NCBI GenBank assembly: GCA_036346205.1
Contig: JARFJB010001965.1
Location: 4,077,001 to 4,141,000 of the forward strand
Source of the DNA: Vesta saturnalis
Lineage: Eukaryota > Arthropoda > Insecta > Coleoptera > Lampyridae
Length of the DNA stretch: 64,000 nt
Direction: 5' to 3'
The stretch's first letter is position 1; each line of letters begins with the position of its first letter. The translations under genes and the position numbers were made by a program. A model generated the notes under the pieces. The model was not told the origin of the DNA, made no database searches, and was given only the letters and a program-made list of their open reading frames with translations. This document shows positions 11,610-22,217 of the stretch, in pieces.

Positions 11610-14065
11610 ATTTTGAACACTCTGTATACGTATTGGGTAATTTTGTTTGTAGTCTTATGCATTTAGTTAGATTCCGTATATACATTTTTTTTTGTTGTCA
11701 AATTATGTTCTATAGTAAATTTGTTTTAACGTGTGTAACGACCTTTAGGGATGGTAGGTGTGTGGTGAGCTTTAGATTCTTTGTTTGTGAAATTATTATT
11801 CCGTAATTTAGGTTGTTTTTCCTTATTATTCCTCGTTTATAGAAGTTTGATTAACGTTTATTTGTAAATAGTGGTATCTAGTTTAATTAAGGTTTATTTC
11901 GTTTGATTTCCGTAAAATATAATAGAAAATTAAGTAATTTAAATAAATAGTGTTGGTTTATATGTGTATGATGTCATGTTAGCGACATAGAGACGCTTAA
12001 GTATAGTTGTTCAGTGTAATAGTGAATATGCTGGTTTTGAGTCATAGAGATTACATGTGGGCCTTATTGTTCGTACTTTAAGGTAAACATGAGAGGCTGT
12101 ACAGGATATTTTGCTGACGTTTGAGTTTTGAAAATTTACCGAGTCCTTACGGACGGAAACGAATTTTGGTTGGGGTACCTTATTTTCCCTTCCGTTTTTT
12201 AATTGGTGGAATTAATTAGATAAGATTTTTATGAGTAGTGGGATTAAAATTCAAAGATGGATTTTGTGAATAATTTTGGGATTCTGAAACTGATCGTGCT
12301 TTCGAGTAGTATACGTTGCCGTTTATTGTTACGCTTTAAGGGGTGGTTTAGAACGTTGATATTTTGGACCTTGTGGTGTTTAACGAACGTAATTCTTTTG
12401 GGTAGTAAGGGTAGTTTAGCTACTCCTGAAGAATACCTGTGAAAGGGATTTTACTAAAATTGTTCATCACCAGAGGATTATACCTAGTGCCGATTTCGGT
12501 TTTACGTAAAGTTACCTGGAGGACATCGTCGTGTTGTATAGTGCTTCAGTGACCTCTTTGGTTTATATCGCTTCTGCTGATTTTAAAATCATCGTTCTTG
12601 CAGTGCCACCTATTTATCGTACAAAGCGTGTGTAAAGATAAAGAAACTTTCGCAATATATTAAAATTTATAGTTATTTAAAACAGTTATTAACATTTTGG
12701 ATTATTAGTGGAAATAAAACCAATTAAAAGCTAAAAGTAATCAAGTAATTTTGAACGCTCAATATTAATATTTTAAAAAAGAAGTTAGTAATTAATACAG
12801 TAACATTCTAACGAGTTTAGTGAAGAAATTGTTTGTGTATCGTAGAACAATAGTCAACATTTTATTCATCATTTTGCCAGACCAGGAAGAGTTCATTTCC
12901 GTCATAGCCGTAACCGACCACCTGGTTATCTTCCACATATATTGTAACACAGAAGAGGTGTAATTCTAGACCTTTAAGGTAATATAATATTGTTTTTTTA
13001 TTGAAAATTTTGAAGATTTTTGTGTGTTTCGATTTATTTTTTTTGTGTTTATGAAAGTTTGAAAGCGGGGTCATTTTCTTTTTTTGTTAAAGTAAGTTGT
13101 TTAGCGTAATTAATTATAGTTTTGACGCTCCGCCTTCACACTTTCTTTATTTTGGTATTAAAGGGCAATCGACCCTATTGTAGTGTGGGTATATTATCCA
13201 CGAATTATATCTTTATAGGTTAAACGATTTAGACTGGCGTAAATCAGACATCCTGTCGCCTTTTAAGTATTTGTATTTTTTTGTTTATACGCATTATCGT
13301 ATGTTTACATTTTTTTATATTTATCATTTTATTATAGTTTGTTAGGTTTTATAAATGTGTTTTAATTTCTATGGAAACCCTTTTGTGTTACATAAGAGTT
13401 TTTTGCAAATTACAAATTACCGGTAATTTAGTTTTTAACGTAACAAAGTTAGTTTTTTTTGTTTTATTGAGTAATAGCGTTCTTAATATTTAGTATTTTA
13501 TTTGATTTTTAGTTGAGTATTAATTCAGTTTAGAGTTCATTCTATAGCTTATTTTTTTTTTTTGTTTTGTTTTGATTATTTTAATGCCTAATTTATTACA
13601 CTGAGGTGTATTAACGTAATTCTTATTGAGTGTTTATCACGCTTTTATTTGACAAGCGTGTAGTGTTTTTTGAAGCCCGATTTCAGGTAGTTTGCTGAGT
13701 TGCTGTCCAGCATACCTGAGATTGATTGCGGATAGGTAAGCGTATGTTTTTTTGTATGTTTAGACACGCTATGTACTCGTAATTTTGGCACGACAACCCT
13801 TATTTTGACTACTAAACATTCTGGCGCCCAAACCTTCGATTTTGTCTTCATTCCCTATTTTGACTTACGTACGATTTACTATTCTGGTTGCGCAAAATTT
13901 TTCAACATCTGACCTACACCCATACGCTGGCTAGTCGGGGCAAAAAGGCCAATTTATCTGTAATCCCGTTCTACCACCCGTTTATACCGTTACACGTTCC
14001 CTATCGAGTATAGATACATTGTTTTTTTTTGTCTATCTATAAGAATAAGCGAGTTACCTTAAAAA
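11610..14065. other. 2.4-kb unrecognised insertion in left TIR
   Basis: The two halves of the left terminal repeat of the surrounding transposon are separated by this T-rich segment (plus strand). It has no frame I can assign on either strand. The less AT-rich parts around 12120-12600 and 13880-14010 could be degraded coding. No LTRs or poly-A tail were found at its edges by eye. Confidence 0.4.
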
Positions 14066-14597
14066 ATAAATTTCTTTTAGGCATTTCTGCCTTTTTCCAA
14101 TTACATGTGGGTTTACAGATTTTAGTTGTAATATATTTTGACGTAGCTATCGGACACTGATACGATCCAAAATATGTTGAGGTATTTTTACCAAATCTCA
14201 CTAATTACGCCGTGAGAGGCTTAATTACTCATGAAACATGTTATACAGTAGGCCGTGACAGTGACAGGTAATATCATGACAACATTGTTATTGTTTCACA
14301 GTCTGTGTTATTATTTAAATAAAATGGGTTACACAGAAGCTGAAAAGTTTGAAATTTTTTCTCTTTAAATAAAAAATAATAAAAATAAAAAAGTTTCAAG
14401 AAACAAATACATAATTTTATACCCAAATCGCAGATCTCCAAGCCAGAATACATTTTTGAACATTTACCGTCATGTGAGAGATAATAAAACATTTAAAAGG
14501 AAAAAACGTATAACTAGGGCAGACGAGAATAAATAACTTAATACTCTAATTTATTTTGAAGATAGGTAAACTGAGCATTATTAAAAGGTAATTTTGT

Positions 14598-14786
14598 GTT
14601 TTGAAAAATCTGGAACACTGGAACTGTGGCAGGATCTGTATCAAACAAAATACACTCACGTACCACACAAAATTAAAACACCGAACGCGTTTATCAGCGG
14701 TCAACCGCTGATGATCATAGCGTAGCTATCGAAACGTGTTCGGTGTTTTTTAATTTTGTGTGGTACGTGGGTGTATTTTGTTTGAT
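14598..14786. repeat. Hairpin insertion flanked by 12-bp direct repeat
   Basis: AGGTAATTTTGT occurs at 14586-14597 and again at 14787-14798, flanking a near-perfect palindrome. The arms are 14639-14692 and 14732-14787, both containing the complement pair TGTGTGGTACGTG / CACGTACCACACA and CACCGAACGCG / CGTGTTCGGTG. The loop holds two smaller hairpins, ATCAGCGG...CCGCTGAT and ATAGC-GTA-GCTAT. The 12-bp direct repeat looks like a target-site duplication. CTGATGA (14708) and GAAAC (14731) sit at hammerhead-core positions, as in the Penelope-like tails elsewhere in the window. Confidence 0.7.
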
Positions 14787-14819
14787 AGGTAATTTTGTTA
14801 TAGAACAAGGCATCTCGCT

Positions 14820-15260
14820 TATTTAAAATGATGAAAAATTATTTCACAAAATTCAGAAAATAGTTTACGAGTGGCATCACATAAGCTTGGAAAAAGTTAT
14901 TCAAAAATTCGAAGGACATTGAAAAATAATCACTATAGACCTTACAAGTTACTACCGGTGCTGAAGCTTACAGACGACCACAAGCGCAAACGATTAGAAT
15001 TTTGTCAGCAAATGCTCCAGAGATTAGATGAGGATCGTGATATATTTAAAGACATAACGTGGACAGACGAATCGTCATTTTCGACAGCAAGAGTTTTCAA
15101 TAGGAAAAATAAACGTTCGTGGGAGAACAATAATGAACGACAAAGAAAAGTTGACCAAGTTAAGAAATCCGGCAGAAAGTGAGTAAAAGTTGGGTGTGGG
15201 ATTTTCCAAAATAAAATTGTAGGGCCTATATTTTTGAACTACAACTTGAGTTAAATAAGG
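14820..15260 (+). pseudogene. Tc1/mariner transposase, middle part
   Basis: The open frame from 14871 contains the inter-domain region (YSKIRRTLKNNHYRPYKLLP), the RLEFCQQMLQRL helix, and ITWTDESSFSTARVFNRKN with the first catalytic aspartate in TDES. After TGA at 15180-15182 the same frame continues VKVGCGIFQNKIVGPIFL, the block that follows in the family. The N-terminal DNA-binding part and the second and third catalytic residues are missing. The gene lies just inside the right arm of the 11213-15846 element and is probably its own transposase, reduced by deletion. Confidence 0.7.
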
Positions 15261-15849
15261 ATAATAATAACACAGTTTTGAATTGTTTAAATAATTTAAG
15301 AAGAATATACGAGCTTTGTATTTTAAATAATGGAGGTCATTTCGAGCAATATTTGTAATTTAAATATTATCAATTTTTTAGTTGTAGTTTTATTCAAAAA
15401 TTATAAAATCTGTAAATCCATATGTAATTGGAAAAAAGCAGAAATGCCTAAAAAAGTCTAACCTTCGTTTATTTTCTTATTCTATTTAAATTTGTAAAAA
15501 TACACAGTGTATTTTTATTATAATTCTGTAAATAAATAGTTAACAGAAGGTCAATATACAATAATGACATCCAATTCAACAGCCTTTATCTCGAAAACGG
15601 TAAAAGACAGTGTAGATGTATCTTATGAAGATTTGCCTTAGAATTCAACGTAGAATAAAATAAAATACCGGGTGTCCTATTTAAAATTATCAAGTCAGGA
15701 GCTGTGGATCACTTCTGGGACACCCTGTATAAATAATAATACAAAATTTGAAAAATCTTGTTTAGACCAAATAACTTTGGTATTAAACTGTTTTTTGTAA
15801 ACCTCATAGAAAATGAGTTTTAGAAATATGGCGACTCACTCTGTACATT

Positions 15850-18800
15850 CAGTTTTAATATAACAAATAAGTAGGCCTGGTTCATTGTTAATTATAATGT
15901 TTCTATTTATTATTTGTTGTGTTTGTGATATTCAAATCTTATGAAGTTCGGTTCAAACTTAATTTGGTACTTTGCGGCTGAGAATAAAACTTTATATGGA
16001 ATATGTCAGTACAGTGTCTTTATCGGCACGTGATTTCAGACTGGTTTGATAGAACATCACTTTGCCGACATGTTACATAATACATTTCTACATTCACTAT
16101 TTTTTTACTGCATATTATAATGTCGTCTTCTCAGAAGTAGGTTTAAACGCGTGTGGGTAAAATCCGGGCTCAGATGCGTACCCGCAGTTGGTGGTTAATA
16201 AATTTCTTTTGGTATGTATGATCTTTATAGGATGTTATAAATTCCTTTTTTTTTTTAATTTTTGCTATTATTTCATTTAAGCAATAAAGAGCATAAGCGA
16301 AACAATTAGATGCCTAAACCCCTTCTTGAAGAATTAGAGAAATGAGTGCCAGTTAGACTGTCACACACCTCCGACCTATCAATTTGACAAAAACTAAAAC
16401 TCAGTGTAATAATTTACATGTAAAAAATATAACAATATGTAAAAACTTAAAACGTAAGCATTTTAATAAAGAAAACTGTGCATGTCTAAATTCTGTGAGA
16501 TTTTCCTTGAAATACTATTCAGTTCAGTAGTATATCAATATCTCAAGATGAATATGACAAATTTACAATAAAGTTAGAAAATAACAAATAAACTAGAATG
16601 TAACCAAATCGATGTTGGTACGGAAATAAGAGATGTTGTTTTGTATACCCATACATTTTCTAAACCTTAACAGTTATAACATTTTTCTAACAAATGATTC
16701 AAATAAATTCTTGCAACAATGTACAAGATTATGCAAAATCGTCACGTTGTTTCCTGTCGACCACTCGAACTTGAGATCTAGTTTGTGCTGACCTCATTTT
16801 GTGATGATTAGTCATGAGTAAAGGGTAATGAAATGCATATTTGGAATTTAATAAAAAAAATTCTTTCCAATGACATATATTAAACATTGAGTTTACTTTG
16901 ACCTTGCCCGCAAGGGATCTAAGTCAAAACAAGAGGTGCATGTCTTTTGCTATAAATTAGCGAAAACAGATTTCAAAACGATTTGACGGTAATCGCGGAC
17001 ATGCATATTTGCCTGTCCCTTCCATTTATGAGAAATAAGACTTGTCTGTAAGTTAATGAGATGCATATTTGGAATCTGAAAAATTCTTTAGAAAGACGCT
17101 CATGTTGCTATATGTTGGCCATTAAAGGTTTTGTTGGTCTTCATCTTTGACACAGTAGGAGTCACCCTATCAAGTTTAAAATAGGAAGTGCAATAGAACT
17201 ATCGGTATTCATAGTAAATTTTAGATTATCAAAAACATTATCTTTTAAACAGCCTTTTTTTACAGTTTATCTCCAAACTTTTTCATTCATATTCTCTGAA
17301 AATACAATTTTCACTACTAATAAATTATATCACTACCACTTAGCGTTAGGGTTGTTTAATGCCATTTTTCTTTGCAGTGAACTCAGAATAAGTATATTAC
17401 GGTTAGAATGGCAAGAGATAAGAGCGCAACCGAACACTATATGAACATTCTGTTCCAAAAATTATAAACATAGTCAGTTTTACCATGGCCACAATGCTTC
17501 ACTAATGGCAGTAATTCTGCAATGGTCACACGATCAATTGTAAAAATTCCAGTACCTCATTATTTGAACGCCATACTAAGTGCATTATTCCCCACAGCGA
17601 TTGAATTAGGCGATAAAGTTAGTAATAATTAGATTTATGAACACCTGGACCTTTATTGGACCATGTGAGAGATGAATGTGAGTTTAACCTGAGTAGATAA
17701 CCTGCTACCTTAGACTTCTCTGCTAATGCAGCAGCTAGTTACACACGGTTTGCTAAGAAGAATTTCCAACACCCAGCGTGCTTTGTGAACATTATAAATA
17801 ATATTGTGGGTCTCTGGATCGAAAATTTTGCGACAAACACTCTCAGCTGAAATAAATTATGAAATTTAAGTAAATCAATCAATGTAAGTAATCAAGTGAT
17901 GTAAATCAGTTCAAAGGTAAAGTAAGTAAAGTTTTTATTAGTACTACAGGCAAAAATAAGGTAACATAAATTGCTACTTTTGGAATTTAATTTCAAGGTG
18001 TTGGTTGCATTCCCAGTCGTCTTAAAAAATACTATTCAAATAAGATTGTGTGGGATTGGTTAGCCATCCTTGTTAATGATATTAGTTCAATATTTTCCAG
18101 GGTTGTACGATTGGATTCATTTTACAAGCCGACCTTTGGAAAACAAGAATTGGGCTGATTTGAACAAATTACTTGGTCCAATCAAGATGGATTACTAGTC
18201 ATAGTAATCGTAAGTCCTTGGTTGTTCTAAGAGAACAGTTTCTAAAACATATATCAAAATAGGACACATTATTTGACCAGATAGATTTTCTGCGCCATCA
18301 ATATACGACTATTATCTCTGGGGAATGCATATGACCAACTATCGTAATCGTTAGAAAAATTACAATCGCAAATTCGGAAAGAAACTCCACATATTACACC
18401 TAAAATGGTACTACCTAGCAAGTATTATTTTTTGTAAATGGCATTAAGGGGATTCTTCTGTGGTAAAATCGAGCATAACTTTATCGATTTTTAAATAAAT
18501 ATAACAGGTAAAGTAAACAACTGATTTGTAAATAAAAAATCATGAATGTTTAACACATCCAACTGAAGGTCGCTGGTTACTTGAAACCGTGAAAAATCCG
18601 TTCGTTTTTCTTTATAAAAATCGGAAAAACGTAAAAAAAATTGCATTTTTCATGCAGTTTTTATATTATATCGTCATAAATTTGTAACAATAAATAAGGC
18701 AGCGACATTCATCAAAATTTCAATAATGATTTGGTACCATCGTAAACTACTTAACTTTATTTTTGGGACCGTTAATTCAGTTAAAAGACAATTGTGCATT

Positions 18801-19285
18801 GATTTTAAAAACAGCTTGCAAATGTTCTGTCTCTATGTGCCGTCTCCGTTAGTAGTCAGCGGTTTCATTACAAGCGGGTTCCCGGAACGCTAATAAAACT
18901 GATTATCGAAAAGAAAGAATAGTATACGTATGGTAAGAATCAAATTTCATTTATTATTTATTATGTAGTTTATTGTTCAGTTCTGCATAAAATTTCAGTC
19001 CTACTGTTCGTAGGACTTTTGAGTTGTTTAATTTGAGTTGAAGTGATACCTGTGTGAGTGTTTAATATTTACCTTTATACACCTAACAATGGGAAGAAGT
19101 AAGAATAAGAAGCTGGGACTTACCCAGCATCGAAAAATAAAAGATTGCTGGTAAAGCGTAGGTAAGGGCAACTTTTTTGTCTGTTTACGTACAGGTGGCT
19201 CGTCGTACAATCTTTTTTATGACAAATCATTGTTTAATTTTTATACTTATCATTCCTTCCTTTGTTTTTAATCAAGTTGCAAACC
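15850..19285. other. AT-rich DNA, no gene recognised
   Basis: About 3.4 kb with short broken frames only. There is a weak imperfect direct repeat around GAAATGCATATTTGGAAT (16832) and GAGATGCATATTTGGAAT (17060). A broken frame near 18110-18200 (NKLLGPIKMDY) looks protein-like but I cannot name a family. The remainder holds nothing recognised. Confidence 0.4.
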
Positions 19286-19292
19286 AGGACCC

Positions 19293-19514
19293 TATTCCAC
19301 CATTGGCTTTGCAACTTTGCAGTTTTGACATGTTACATTTCAAACGTATTTTGCGTCTCACCGTTTTATTTATTTTTTAAAAGATAGTCTAATAGTGAAA
19401 ATTCTAGCTTTAATTTTGCCTTAACTTTTCACAAATTAAAAATATGGTAGAACGCAAAATAAGTTTGAAAAGTGACATGTAAAGCTGCAAAGTTGCAAAG
19501 TGAATGGTGGAATA
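19293..19514. repeat. Hairpin MITE-like inverted repeat, ~70-bp arms
   Basis: TATTCCACCATTGGCTTTGC at 19293 is mirrored by the complement of GCAAAGTGAATGGTGGAATA at 19495-19514. The arms stay paired for about 70 bases (through GCAACTTTGCAG, ACATGT and TTTTGCGT), with a spacer of about 80 bases. No coding capacity. The form fits a small foldback MITE. No obvious target duplication was found. Confidence 0.75.
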
Positions 19515-19530
19515 GCACAGTGTCTGAGGT

Positions 19531-19626
19531 AGGTATAAGCTGTGCATTTCTTAAAGAACTAGTATACTTTACGAGTTGTCATAGTGACAGATGCTTTTTT
19601 AACAAATACATGCACAGCTTATACCT
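19531..19626. repeat. Short inverted repeat, 16-bp arms
   Basis: AGGTATAAGCTGTGCA at 19531-19546 is the exact reverse complement of TGCACAGCTTATACCT at 19611-19626. It lies 16 bases right of the hairpin repeat at 19293-19514, and may be the end of the same or a second foldback element. Confidence 0.7.
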
Positions 19627-19833
19627 GTTTAAAACAAAGAAGTTATCAGACATCAACTACATTTACTGGGACTAACATTGGAAACTGCTGTTATTTCAAA
19701 ATGAAATCGTTTACTCATTCTACTTTCCCTTAATTTCCAAAGTAATCTCATTCCCGTACGACGGACCTATTGGTAGCGATTTGCTTCAAAACTTTATCTT
19801 TTTACAAAAATTATTCATATTCTATTTCTATAG

Positions 19834-21575
19834 ACTGGCAGAGATAAAACACAGAATTCTTCTGAATGAAGATCGTCGTGTGTCAAAATTTATCCAAAAC
19901 GTAGCCGCACTGGTGGACGAACAGGAACCTTCCACTAGTACTGCCGATAGTCTTCATCATGAACAGGATCATGAATTCAATAGTGCTTCTAGGACTTCGA
20001 TTTCTCCAGTTCCCGGTTGTTCGTATACTGAAAACATGTCTGATGATGATGAATCGGAATCTTCGAATGTTAACCAAGATAGACCTAAAAATGACATCGA
20101 AGACAATGTAAAGAGCAATTCGTGGAGGGACGAAGAATTGTCGAAGTACAATCTTTATCAACCAAATTTTGTCTTTTCCACACCATCAATTATTTTCTTG
20201 CACGTCAGGAACACCTGAACAATCTGTCCGAATGAGGGCATGTTAAATACAAACGGGGCTGCAGTGTTAGGTGCAATAAGCATTGGATGTGGGTTTTCAC
20301 AATTGAATGAATTTGCCGGAACAATCAACGTACCAAATATTTCGTATAACCGCTATAAAACTATCGAAGAAAATTTACAAGGTATAATTGACGAAGAGTC
20401 ATGGCAATGTATGCTTGAAGCTGGGAAGGAAGAAGCAAGAATGGCCAGGAAAAGGTGAAGTGGATGAAAATGGTATTCCATTAATTAAAGTAATTGTTGA
20501 CGGAGCATGGTGTAAAAGATCCTACCGTTCTGCCTACAATGCACGTTCTGGTGCTGCATGTATAGTTGGGGCAAGAACTGGTAAACTCTTATACCTAGGA
20601 ATAAGAAATAAATTCTGCTCAATGTGCTGTATGGGTGAAAAGAACACTTATGTTTCAAAAATTGGGATGGAACATCAACTTCCATGGAAAGTGACATTAT
20701 CCTAGAAGGATTTAAACAAAGTGTCGCTATGCACGGAGTAAAGTATGCATATCTTGTTGGTGACGGTGACAGCAGTGTTTTAAAAAAACTTCACACGGAA
20801 GGACCCTATCCCGTTGAAAAGATTGAGTGTTTGAATCATCTACTAAGGAACTATTGCAACAACTTGAAAAATTTAACAACAAAAAAGTTTAGTTCAAAAG
20901 GCCTTCCCATCCCGCTTTTTCTCCGCCAAGCCCTACAACAAAATATTCAACGATTAAGAACAGCAGTAGACTGCGCCATAAAGTATAGAAGATCCCAGGA
21001 CGTTACTTTCCAGGAACAAGTAACTAATTTAAGGAAGGACATCGAAAATAGTATTTGTCACGTTTTGGCGAACATCTAAAATGTGAAAGCTATTATTGTA
21101 AAGGAAACAAGCCTAATGAAAAAAATCTTATTTTGGCTATGAAACAGTGTGGATTATATAATGACATAATTTCACTGGCAAACAGACTAATATACAATAG
21201 CAGAAGTTTAATAAAAAATATGACAACGAATACTGCTGAATCCTATAACAGTGTACTTGCAAAATTTATTGGAGGAAAGAGAATAGATTTTTCCAAAAAA
21301 GGAGGATATAGAATGAGATGTCAAGCGGCAAGCATTGCGTTCAATAGGGGCGCCGAATTCCAATCTATAATCCACAAAGCAATAACCCAGAAAAGTCCAG
21401 GAACCCATACTAAACGGTTTATCTCTACAAAAAACAAGATCAAATGTAGAAGACAGTTGATTTCAAAAAAAGAAAATATACACGCCAACCTGCGGCTCAA
21501 GCTGACGAAGATTACGGCGCCGTTGAGGAAATTTTGGCCGAGGAAGAATTTTCAAGACGAAAAAATATCCTTTTA
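19834..21575 (+). pseudogene. Mutator-like transposase (N-terminal part of YqaJ-fused family)
   Basis: The frame opens after TTTCTATTTCTATAG, a plausible splice acceptor at 19832-19833, with an acidic serine-rich linker (STSTADSLHHEQDHE, SDDDESESSN). From 20219 it matches the Mutator-like transposase domain that many insects carry as multicopy genes: MLNTNGAAVLGAISIG, KVIVDGAWCKRSYRSAYNA with a likely catalytic aspartate, YLVGDGDSSVLKKL with a second, IECLNHLLRNYCN with the conserved histidine, and NTAESYNSVLAKFIGGKR with the likely catalytic glutamate. The cysteine pair CSMCC is also kept. At least four frameshifts (near 20215, 20450, 20690, 21060) and one more near 21530 break it. It is followed by, and in related proteins fused to, the YqaJ domain at 21534-22217. 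Confidence 0.75.
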
Positions 21576-22217
21576 AGCTCAATTAAAAAAAATAAAGACG
21601 AAATTCTGCAAATTGCAGAAAATACCAAAGATCAAAGAGAATCGGCACTTTGGTTTCAAGAAAGAAGGAAAAGGATTACCGCTTCTATGTTTGGCAAAAT
21701 TTGCAAGTTACGGGCAACAACAGATCCAGTTAAAACAGCTAAAGCTCTTCTTACATCGTTTTCGTCACAGAGTACAGCTTACGGAATTGAAAACGAACGT
21801 ATAGCAATAAATGATATTTCAGAATATCTAGAAACGTCCATTGAACCGTGTGGATTTTACATCGACGAAGAAGAAAATTATCTTGGAGCTACTCCAGACG
21901 GCCTTATCGGAACGCAAGGTCTCATTGAAATTAAATGCCCCCTACAGTTGCAGAACATTAACACCAAAAGAGTCGATCGAAAAACTTCCTTATGTTATTC
22001 TGGAAAATGAAGAAATGCACTTGAAAACAAATCACAACTACTTCTACCAAGTGCAGGGACAGCTACACATTACCAAACGTGACTTTTGTTATTTTGTTCT
22101 CTGGACCCCAAAGGGGTTCATGTGTCAAAAAATTCTGCGGGATGACGAGTTTTTCGAGAATATAATGCGCCCCAAACTTCGCGATTTTTATTTGGGCACA
22201 TGTTGGGCCAAATTGTA
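21534..22217 (+). pseudogene. YqaJ/lambda-exonuclease-type nuclease domain
   Basis: After a basic linker (EEEFSRRKNIL) the frame reads ALWFQERRKRITASMFGKIC, which is the R-x-T-AS-F-G signature of YqaJ-type nucleases. It then has YGIENERIAI (conserved Glu), ATPDGLI with IEIKCP (the PD...ExK active site, all residues present), and YFYQVQGQLHIT (QxxxQ motif) in a second frame after a frameshift near 21990. The C-terminus DEFFENIMRPKL and the stop at 22215-22217 fit the family's end. Such domains degrade or resect DNA ends. In this gene family it lies C-terminal to the transposase and may process excised or donor ends, which is inference. Confidence 0.8.

Larger units (their letters stand above)
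11213..15846. mobile_element. Long-TIR DNA transposon, left arm interrupted
   Basis: Left end AGGGTGTAGCGGGTGAGTC and right end GACTCACTCTGTACA begin inverted arms that can be aligned inward over several hundred bases. Shared blocks: a TATACAGGG(T/G)TCCCAGAAG-type motif (11314 and 15731), CTCCTGACTTGA, CGTTGAATTCTAAG, and CTTTTACCGTTTTCGAGAT (11437; 15593). Both arms themselves contain an internal ACACCCTGTAT mirror. The arms pair up to about 11610 on the left and 15470 on the right. A further paired block, TTAGGCATTTCTGC with TTCCAATTACAT, is at 14078-14110 on the left and 15425-15455 on the right, so the left arm is split by 11610-14065. The transposase pseudogene at 14820-15260 lies inside. 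Confidence 0.7.

Noticed and set aside
11483..11806. 107-codon plus-strand frame after the left TIR
   Set aside because: Starts inside the terminal repeat and is T-rich and hydrophobic by composition; no recognised motif.
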